From Alphaproteobacteria bacterium (lineage in GTDB: Bacteria; Pseudomonadota; Alphaproteobacteria; CACIAM-22H2), in assembly GCA_016124335.1 (NCBI GenBank), contig WGNX01000003.1, positions 256,747-320,746 on the forward strand: a stretch of DNA of 64,000 nt, written 5' to 3'. A program made the translations under genes and the position numbers. Of the stretch, positions 20,401-25,649 are shown piece by piece (position 1 is the stretch's first letter; every line of letters starts with the position of its first letter). The notes under the pieces were generated by a model, which had not been told where the DNA came from, ran no database searches, and saw only the letters and a program-made list of their open reading frames with translations.

Positions 20401-20819
20401 CGCTGCTCGCTGCGCGGCACTTCCTTGAGCCAGCGCGCCAGCATCGGGCCCGCCGGTTCGGGCTTCATGAAGGGTGCCAGATCGTCGAGCAGCCCTTCCT
20501 CGTATTTGAAGGGCCATGCTTCCGCATACGGCTCGAGGAAGAAATCGAACGGATTTATGACCGCCATGTCGGCGACCAGATCGACCTCGACCGTGAAATG
20601 GTCGGTCTTTTCCGGGAAAACAAGCCGCGCGAGCCAGTTGCCCTGCGGATCCTGCTGCCAATTGAGGAAATGGGGCTTCGGTTCGATCGTCAGCGAATAG
20701 GACAGCACCGGCGTACGCGTGTGCGGCGCCGGTCTCAGGCGGACGACCTGCGGACCGAGATTGATGAGCCGGTCGTACGTGTAGGCCGTCCGATGGTGCA
20801 GTGCGACGTGAAGGGTCAT
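17439..20819 (-). CDS. DUF2126/transglutaminase giant protein (first gene of the cassette)
   Basis: A 1126-residue cytoplasmic protein. Residues 1-260 form a transglutaminase domain like the third gene (C180 in KGSCRDTGW, H229 in DLHAWTEV, D245 in GLDPTSG). The rest corresponds to the large DUF2126 region with GGEPTFVSIDDMEG, GTGGGNHFVLGG and RTEFCIDKLFSP. In-frame codons continue upstream to 20933, but MTLHVALHHRTAY at 20819 matches the family start. It leads the minus-strand cassette, 42 bases before the next start. Function is experimentally unknown to me. Confidence 0.85.
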   Translation of the reverse strand: MTLHVALHHRTAYTYDRLINLGPQVVRLRPAPHTRTPVLSYSLTIEPKPHFLNWQQDPQGNWLARLVFPEKTDHFTVEVDLVADMAVINPFDFFLEPYAEAWPFKYEEGLLDDLAPFMKPEPAGPMLARWLKEVPRSEQRTVDFLVGLNQRLQNDIGYIIRMEPGVQTCEQTLERAKGSCRDTGWLLVQILRHLGFAARFVSGYLIQLVADQKALDGPSGTEVDFTDLHAWTEVYLPGAGWIGLDPTSGLMTGEGHIPLAATPAPSSAAPVEGMLEKCEVTFGHEMKVTRIRESARVTKPYTEEAWARIEALGHEVDGHLARGDVRLTMGGEPTFVSIDDMEGPEWNTAALGPTKRRLAGNLLKRLQRIWSPGALLHYGQGKWYPGESLPRWALGCYWRKDGEPIWRDHSLVADDTLKSNVNYEHAERFAHRLCERLGIPEQFAQRAYEDAWYYLWREQRLPVNVDPLKSNLKDPEERTRLARIFEKGLDGPVGVALPIQKGWQGGANRWTSGFWFVRPQHMFLIPGDSPMGFRLPLDSVPWVAPADYPFHWERDPLEDLLPLPPRDRREHALAVSGNAPRPGFAHQGGMGVGPDGRPVPDRRMIEEMRRRERNAIKPQDSASWVVRTAMCIEPRDGLLHVFMPPIPTAEDYLDLIGHIEDTAADLGQPVLIEGYAPPSDPRIENFSVTPDPGVIEVNVHPASSWTELVDRTTSLYEEARQTRLGTEKFMLDGRHVGTGGGNHFVLGGSTPADSPWLRRPDLLGSMLRFWHNHPSLSYLFSGLFIGPTSQHPRVDEAREDQVHELELALSQLPTRETAGIPPWLVDRVLRNVLVDVTGNTHRTEFCIDKLFSPDHSGGRRGLVELRAFEMPPHGRMSLVQQLLLRSLVAHFWEEPYTHRLVRWGNRIHDRFLLPHFVREDMTDVLELLRDAGYGFEDQWFEPHHEFRFPKLGSVAYRGVEMELRHALEPWHVLGEEAAAGGTVRYVDSSVERVQMHVRNLVDGRHMVLCNGVRVPLHPTGVAGEYVAGVRFRAWNPSSALHPTVGVHAPLVFDLYDSWSGRSAGGCTYHVAHPGGRNYDRFPVNANEAEARRRARFFDIGHTPGPMKPREPATNPDFPLTLDLRRA

Positions 20820-20927
20820 TTGGCCTTGCCGACACTTGCCAGAAGGAAAACGTCCGCCGAAAGGTGCGACGGATCGCCATGCGTTGCAAGGCCGGCTGCC
20901 CTGCCCGCCCGCGGCGCGCAAAGCATC

Positions 20928-20962
20928 GTGCAATGGTCGCGCCAGCCCGTTAGATTGCGTGC
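20928..20962 (+). promoter_or_regulatory. Candidate leaderless promoter of the exporter gene
   Basis: The -10 candidate TAGATT (20951-20956) ends exactly 6 bases before the GTG start at 20963, so transcription would begin at or next to the start codon. The -35 region (20928-20933, GTGCAA) matches only weakly. No Shine-Dalgarno sequence is visible. Confidence 0.45.
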
Positions 20963-22180
20963 GTGGTGCCGCAAACGACGATTCCAGCCGCGCGGCCGCC
21001 GCTGTGGTTGCTTGTGGGCATCAGCAGTTGCGGGCCATTCGCGCTCAACGTTTTCCTGCCTTCGCTGCCGCGGCTTGCCGAAGCGTTCAACTCGACCTAC
21101 GCGACGGCGCAACTTGCGTTGACACTGTACCTTGTGGGAGTCGCGGCCGGACAGCTTGTCTACGGCCCGTTTTCCGACCGCTACGGCCGTCGTCCGGTCC
21201 TCGTCATCGGGCTGGTCCTGGGGATCGCCGGCAGCATCGGCTGCCTTCTGGCACCGACGATGGAGGCGCTGCTCGTCGGCCGGCTCGTGCAGGCGTTTGG
21301 CGCATGCTCGGGGCTGGTGCTGGCGCGCGCCATCGTGCGCGACCTGCACGCGCGGGACCGCGCGGCAAGCGAGCTTGCCTACGTCACGATGGGCATGTCG
21401 CTGATGCCGATGGTGGCGCCGTCGATCGGCGGCGCCCTCGACGAGATTTTCGGCTGGCGGGCAAGCTTCGCCCTGATCCTGGCATTCGTCGCGATCGTCG
21501 CGGCTGCAAGCTACCTGCGCTGCCCCGAGACGAACCATCACCGGATCGCGACGGTGGAACTGGGCCAGCTCGCGCGCGGCTGGACGTCGCTGATCGGCAG
21601 CCGCGCCTTCCTCGGCTACACGATGGCGATGACGGCGAACACGATGGCGTTTTTCAGCTTCCTCGTCGCCGCTCCCTACCTGACCGTCTCGGTCCTCGGC
21701 CGGCCGCCGGTCGAGTACGGGATCTGGTTTGCCGGCTGCGCGTTCGGCTATTTGCTCGGCAACTACGCCACGGGGCGCTATTCCCAGCGTCTGGGCGTCG
21801 ACCGGATGGCGAAGATCGGCAACTACCTGACGTACCCCGGCACGGTTTTCGCGGTGATCTGGGCCTATTTCCTCGACCTCGAACTGAACGCCCTGTTCCT
21901 GCCGATGTTCCTCGTGTGCTTCTGCCACGGCATCTCCCAGCCCAACCTGATTGCCGGTGCGGTCAGCGTGAATCCGCGCCTGGCGGGTTCCGCGTCGGGC
22001 CTGCTGGGTTGTTTCCAGATGTCGCTGGGGGCGCTTGCGACGTTTCTGGTCGGCCACATACAGGACGACACGATGCGCCCGGTCGCCGTTACGGTTCTCG
22101 TGTGCTGCATGGCGGCCGGCCTGTTTCATCGCCTTGCGATCCGCGCGATGCATCCGGAAAGCCGCCCGATCCCCGGTTAG
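20963..22180 (+). CDS. Bcr/CflA-type MFS drug exporter
   Basis: A 405-residue major facilitator with 12 hydrophobic segments. It has GPFSDRYGRRPVL between helices 2 and 3 and FGACSGLVLARAIVRDL near residue 100, typical of the Bcr/CflA subgroup. The GTG start is the only good in-frame start ahead of the first helix. Proton-driven export of drugs or small metabolites is the family role. A second member of the same subgroup lies at 49396-50604 on the other strand. Confidence 0.88.
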   Translation: MVPQTTIPAARPPLWLLVGISSCGPFALNVFLPSLPRLAEAFNSTYATAQLALTLYLVGVAAGQLVYGPFSDRYGRRPVLVIGLVLGIAGSIGCLLAPTMEALLVGRLVQAFGACSGLVLARAIVRDLHARDRAASELAYVTMGMSLMPMVAPSIGGALDEIFGWRASFALILAFVAIVAAASYLRCPETNHHRIATVELGQLARGWTSLIGSRAFLGYTMAMTANTMAFFSFLVAAPYLTVSVLGRPPVEYGIWFAGCAFGYLLGNYATGRYSQRLGVDRMAKIGNYLTYPGTVFAVIWAYFLDLELNALFLPMFLVCFCHGISQPNLIAGAVSVNPRLAGSASGLLGCFQMSLGALATFLVGHIQDDTMRPVAVTVLVCCMAAGLFHRLAIRAMHPESRPIPG

Positions 22181-22183
22181 CAG

Positions 22184-22212
22184 TTGCCACGGGGCGGCCC
22201 GGCGCATACATA
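22184..22212 (+). promoter_or_regulatory. Leaderless-type promoter of the 105-residue protein gene
   Basis: TTGCCA (22184-22189, 5 of 6 to TTGACA), a 17-base spacer, then TACATA (22207-22212). The ATG at 22219 follows 6 bases later, so the transcript would start at the codon. It begins 3 bases after the exporter stop, indicating an independent promoter. Confidence 0.55.
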
Positions 22213-22218
22213 TGCCGC

Positions 22219-22536
22219 ATGGCCGAAGCCCCTGCCGAGAAGCCCAAGCTCGACGAGAAGCGCAAGCTCGAGCTTCAGAACGTGCTCAACCGCTGCAGCG
22301 TGATCACCGGGATTTTCGACACCCGGATGGATAACGTGAACTGCAAGGCGTTCCACGCCATCCGCGAAATCATGGATATCTATCTTGGCGCCGCGATCCG
22401 CCAGATTTCGGCGAACGTCGATTTCATCGACGAGGGCGTGAAGCTGAAGGACGAGGAAAAGAAAAGCCTCGAAGACGTCATCACGAAGATCTTCGGCGAT
22501 CTTCACCCCAAGGCGCCGCCCCCGGCTGCCGGCTAG
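22219..22536 (+). CDS. Small helical protein of unknown function
   Basis: A 105-residue protein without signal peptide or membrane helix. It has a charged lysine-rich N-terminus, predicted helices throughout (REIMDIYLGAAIRQISANVD, DEEKKSLEDVITKIFGDL) and a proline/alanine tail. Two cysteines occur (NRCSV and NVNCKAF). I do not recognise the family. It has its own leaderless-type promoter and ends in a 4-base shared stop with the convergent gene. Confidence 0.7.
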   Translation: MAEAPAEKPKLDEKRKLELQNVLNRCSVITGIFDTRMDNVNCKAFHAIREIMDIYLGAAIRQISANVDFIDEGVKLKDEEKKSLEDVITKIFGDLHPKAPPPAAG

Positions 22537-22985
22537 TATCCCGCCGCGCGCAGTTCGGCCGGGCGCAGTTTCCACACGCGGCAGCCCGACATTCCCTGAT
22601 GCTCGAAAAGATAGATCGCCGGCGGCTTCGCGCCGACGTTCGGATGATCGGCCAGAAGGTCGCTGCCCGCCGCCGCGGCACCATAGGTCTTTCCGTCGGC
22701 CAGTACCTTGCCGCGCAACTGTTCGAACTGCCCGAAATCGCGGGAACGGCAAGCCGCCGACGCCTTGGCGTCGTACTGCGCGATCTCGTTGAGCGGCTTT
22801 TTCGTCTTGAGGTAGACAGGTCGCGGCCGCGGCGGCTCCGGCGCCGGGGCCGCTTCGACCGGCGTGCGGCCGACCGGATCGAATTTCGGGTTGAGGTGCA
22901 TGTCGTTCGTACGCGACAGATCCTGCCCCCAGGCGCCGGGCGCGCCGGAGATCAAGATCGCGGCAAGGATGAATGCGCGTCGCAT
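22533..22985 (-). CDS. Secreted protein of unknown function
   Basis: A 150-residue protein with a signal peptide (MRRAFILAAILISG, cleavage probably after AWG), a proline-rich linker (APAPEPPRPRPVY) and a C-terminal half with two cysteines (AACRSRDF and SGCRVWKLRP) that could form a disulfide in the periplasm. I do not recognise it. Its stop overlaps that of the plus-strand neighbour. Confidence 0.65.
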   Translation of the reverse strand: MRRAFILAAILISGAPGAWGQDLSRTNDMHLNPKFDPVGRTPVEAAPAPEPPRPRPVYLKTKKPLNEIAQYDAKASAACRSRDFGQFEQLRGKVLADGKTYGAAAAGSDLLADHPNVGAKPPAIYLFEHQGMSGCRVWKLRPAELRAAGY

Positions 22986-23035
22986 GGCCCGATCTTAAGG
23001 CCAGCGGGTGCGGACGCGCCACTCGACGCGGCCGC

Positions 23036-23065
23036 TTGGCGCGAGGGGGCGTGTCAGCCTAAAGT
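23036..23065 (+). promoter_or_regulatory. Leaderless-type promoter of the 65-residue gene
   Basis: TTGGCG (23036-23041), an 18-base spacer, then TAAAGT (23060-23065), followed after 6 bases by the ATG at 23072. The same TAAAGTCGC string precedes the gene at 53328. Confidence 0.5.
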
Positions 23066-23071
23066 CGCAGC

Positions 23072-23269
23072 ATGGATATCCAGTCGGTCCGACCCGGCCA
23101 GCGCTTCGTGAGCCACGAGCTTTATTCATGGATCGTGGATGAAGTGCTCCAAGACGGCTATAGCGTCCCGCATGCGCGGCTACGTGCACTGTATGATCCT
23201 GAAATCGTTCGCATTGTCGCCTGCCCGGTTCTGCTGAATCCGGCCCGATTTAAACCCGCCGACGCCTGA
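23072..23269 (+). CDS. Small protein of unknown function (65 residues)
   Basis: A short reading frame coding for a mostly soluble peptide (SHELYSWIVDEVLQDGY, RLRALYDPEIVRIVACPVL). Support comes from the leaderless-type promoter placed exactly before the ATG and from lack of overlap with other genes. No recognisable motif. It is the first of three unrecognised plus-strand genes ahead of the Rieske gene. Confidence 0.5.
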   Translation: MDIQSVRPGQRFVSHELYSWIVDEVLQDGYSVPHARLRALYDPEIVRIVACPVLLNPARFKPADA

Positions 23270-23300
23270 ATTGGCCGCATGCCTGCAAAATCTTTGGGCA

Positions 23301-23329
23301 TTGACTTTGGATTTATCTGGTATTTTAAT
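23301..23329 (+). promoter_or_regulatory. Strong sigma70-like promoter in AT-rich DNA
   Basis: TTGACT (23301-23306), a 17-base spacer, then TTTAAT (23324-23329) is the closest match to TTGACA/TATAAT that I saw in the window. It lies inside a longer frame that could start at 23279. Transcription would begin near 23336, so the gene should start at ATG 23357. Confidence 0.65.
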
Positions 23330-23356
23330 AAATTACATTTTGTATTGGTGACAACA

Positions 23357-23803
23357 ATGTTTCCTGGCGCCTATGCAGAAGCAGAAGAAGCAAGCGAGCG
23401 CCGCTATCTCGTCGCCACGCTGCTTTATGACGCCTGGCTTCCCCGCGCGCTCGAAGCGCATCTGCCGGATGCCGAGCGAAAAGCATTCTATTGGAGCGGA
23501 ATCTATGGATCGGCTCGCACGCGGATCTCCGAGGTCTGGGTCCGCGCGCGACCGCACATGCGCGCACCCCGGCCTGACTTCGCCGCGCGCGCGAAGGTTG
23601 CCGACATCGAGCCGACGGTTGTCGTTATGTTGGCGCCGGAACGGACACCGCGCCGCACATTCTTCGACGTGCTTATGCGCTTTGACCGGCCGATCGACCC
23701 TGCCTATGTAAAGGCAATGGCGGATGCGTTCCTTCTGTATGTCGGTTCGCAGCTTGCGATGCGCATGCTCGAGAACCTGAAAGCGGCCACCGCATTTGTT
23801 TGA
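23357..23803 (+). CDS. Protein of unknown function (148 residues)
   Basis: Begins MFPGAYAEAEEASERR at 23357. The upstream in-frame ATG at 23279 is rejected because the intervening 78 bases are AT-rich and carry a near-consensus promoter. The product looks soluble and helical with an arginine-rich middle (IYGSARTRISEVWVRARP). A C-terminal part may be a beta-alpha segment (EPTVVVMLAPERTPRRTFFDVLMRF). No family recognised. It is flanked on both sides by AT-rich sequence. Confidence 0.55.
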   Translation: MFPGAYAEAEEASERRYLVATLLYDAWLPRALEAHLPDAERKAFYWSGIYGSARTRISEVWVRARPHMRAPRPDFAARAKVADIEPTVVVMLAPERTPRRTFFDVLMRFDRPIDPAYVKAMADAFLLYVGSQLAMRMLENLKAATAFV

Positions 23804-23850
23804 GTCCCGACTCGTTATTTAAAGTTGATTTTGTTACAAATTCCTAATTA

Positions 23851-23875
23851 CGTTCCGCTGTATTTCGACGGAACG
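23851..23875. repeat. Stem-loop in the AT-rich gap between two orphan genes
   Basis: CGTTCCG (23851-23857) and CGGAACG (23869-23875) form a perfect 7-base stem with an 11-base loop. It sits 13 bases before ATG 23889, so it would fold in the leader of that gene, or serve as a DNA dyad. No T run follows, so termination is unlikely. Confidence 0.5.
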
Positions 23876-23888
23876 ACCCGAAATCCGA

Positions 23889-24287
23889 ATGACCCCGCGT
23901 TTGCACCGCCTGCCCGCCGTCGTCGACGCACGGGGCTTTTGCGATCCGACTGCGCCGGCTTGGCTTGCACAAGGCCCGATCCCGTCCGTTTTCGAGTTCG
24001 CCCGGACCTGCGGCGTCACCGGACGACTGATTGCCGGCGACGGGGCCGCCACAAATGCCCGGGTCGCGGCGATCCTCTATCTCGGCGGCGGCCTGTTTGA
24101 CGGGCCCGGTGCCGAACGTGCCCGGTTCGGCGTGTTGCTCCGCGTGCGCGGGCGCCTGCCGCCGGCCGCCTACCGGTTCGAGGTTCCGCTCGCCTCGTTC
24201 CCGGCCCTCGCCGACGTGCCGATCCATCGGCTCGTGCCCGGCCGGGCACGCGCGTTGCGCGCAAATCACTATTTTCTCGTCCGCTAG
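23889..24287 (+). CDS. Protein of unknown function (132 residues)
   Basis: A GC-rich frame coding for MTPRLHRLPAVVDARGF and ending NHYFLVR. It is rich in Ala, Arg and Pro, with no signal peptide or membrane helix. A glycine-rich turn (YLGGGLFDGPG) is followed by alternating hydrophobic residues suggesting beta strands. No family recognised. A minus-strand frame overlaps it (23844-24473), but the plus frame has the better start context. Moderately sure it is real. Confidence 0.45.
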   Translation: MTPRLHRLPAVVDARGFCDPTAPAWLAQGPIPSVFEFARTCGVTGRLIAGDGAATNARVAAILYLGGGLFDGPGAERARFGVLLRVRGRLPPAAYRFEVPLASFPALADVPIHRLVPGRARALRANHYFLVR

Positions 24288-24404
24288 GCATCTGCCGGTA
24301 ACGCGACGTGCTGCATTATCGGCAGCGCCACGGGCCCGGCGTGTTGCACCGGTATGCCCCTGTGGTAACGTAAATGTAACAATACTTTGCAGGGGGTCTG
24401 CACG

Positions 24405-25649
24405 ATGGACGGAGCCGGGCGTGAAGCGCGGGCGACTATTTCGCCGGCAGCTGCAGCGTGCGTGGCGCGGCATGTGCCGGGCCGGTCACTCGAACGCGAT
24501 TTCTATGTCGACGAGTCGCTGTTCGCCGCCGACGTGGCGCGCATCCATCACCGCCATTGGCTGTTCGTCGGCTATTCCTTCGAGGTCGCAAACCCCGGCG
24601 ACTACCTGACCTATTCGGTCGCGGGTGCGGAGATCGTCGTCGTCCGGGGGCAGGACGGCGCGATCCGCGCGTTCCACAACGTGTGCCGCCATCGCGGCTC
24701 GAAAGTGTGCCTGAGCGAACACGGCCACGGCAGCGTGCTTGCGTGCCCCTATCACAAGTGGACCTATCGTCTCGACGGCAGCCTGATGTTCGACACGAAG
24801 AAGGAATTCGGCGTCGACCGTTCGGAGCTGGGCCTTCGGCCCGTCAAACTCGTCGATGCAGGCGGCCTGCTGTTTTTCTCGCTTGCCGAAAACCCGCCGG
24901 ACTTCGGCGATGCGGCGGCGACGATCGCGCGCAAGATGAAGCCGCATGCGATCCACCGCGCCAAGATCGCGCACGAGATCGATTATGTCGTCAAGGCGAA
25001 CTGGAAGGTCGTCTTCCAGAACAATCGCGAGTGCTATCACTGCACGCCCAACCACAAGGAATACAACACCGCCGCCTACGACGTGATGCGCGACAACGCC
25101 GTCGTCGATCCGACGCTTCAGCCCGCCATGGACGCCGTCATCGAGCAGGCAAATGCGCGCTTCGCCGAGCTTGGCCTCGACACGGGCGACGCGAGTTCGA
25201 ACATGACGGGCAGGAACTGGCGCTGCCATCGCACGCCGGTCATGGAAGGCTTCCTCACGCAGAGCATGGACGGCAAGCTCGTCTCTTCGCTGATGGGCGA
25301 CATCAAGGAGCCGGACAGCGGCACGCTTCGCACGACCGTGTTCCCGAACTTCTGGCAGCACACGAACTGCGATTTCGCCGCCGCCGCCCGGCTCACGCCG
25401 ATCGGCCCGGGCGAGACGCATGTGCGCGGCTATTGGCTCGTCGATGCACGCGCGGTCGAAGGCAAGGACTATACGCTCGAACGTCTCCTGCCGATCTGGG
25501 ACATCACGAACAAGCAGGACTGGAAGATCTGTGCCGACCAGCAGGCCGGCGTCAGTTCGCCGGGCTACGTCCCTGGCCCCTACTCCACCCTGCGCGAGCG
25601 CAACGTCGCGCATTTCGACGACTGGTACATCGGAGAACTGCGTGGCTGA
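24405..25649 (+). CDS. Rieske non-heme iron oxygenase, large subunit (GbcA-like)
   Basis: A 414-residue ring-hydroxylating-type oxygenase. The [2Fe-2S] Rieske motif is C94-x-H96 (VCRHRG) with C114-x2-H117 (CPYHKW). The mononuclear iron site shows ECYHCTPNHKEY. The entry HRHWLFVGYSFEV resembles glycine-betaine/stachydrine demethylases more than aromatic dioxygenases. ATG 24405 has an aggggg ribosome-binding site. It overlaps by 8 bases the FAD/GcvT gene, so oxidative N-demethylation of a quaternary amine is inferred. No reductase gene is nearby. Confidence 0.82.
   Translation: MDGAGREARATISPAAAACVARHVPGRSLERDFYVDESLFAADVARIHHRHWLFVGYSFEVANPGDYLTYSVAGAEIVVVRGQDGAIRAFHNVCRHRGSKVCLSEHGHGSVLACPYHKWTYRLDGSLMFDTKKEFGVDRSELGLRPVKLVDAGGLLFFSLAENPPDFGDAAATIARKMKPHAIHRAKIAHEIDYVVKANWKVVFQNNRECYHCTPNHKEYNTAAYDVMRDNAVVDPTLQPAMDAVIEQANARFAELGLDTGDASSNMTGRNWRCHRTPVMEGFLTQSMDGKLVSSLMGDIKEPDSGTLRTTVFPNFWQHTNCDFAAAARLTPIGPGETHVRGYWLVDARAVEGKDYTLERLLPIWDITNKQDWKICADQQAGVSSPGYVPGPYSTLRERNVAHFDDWYIGELRG

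Noticed and set aside
18846-21122. 758-residue plus-strand open frame
   Set aside because: Antisense to the DUF2126/transglutaminase gene, whose catalytic motifs are clear; the plus frame has no recognisable domain.
23279-23356. Upstream start giving a 174-residue protein
   Set aside because: This stretch is AT-rich and holds a near-consensus promoter; coding begins at 23357.
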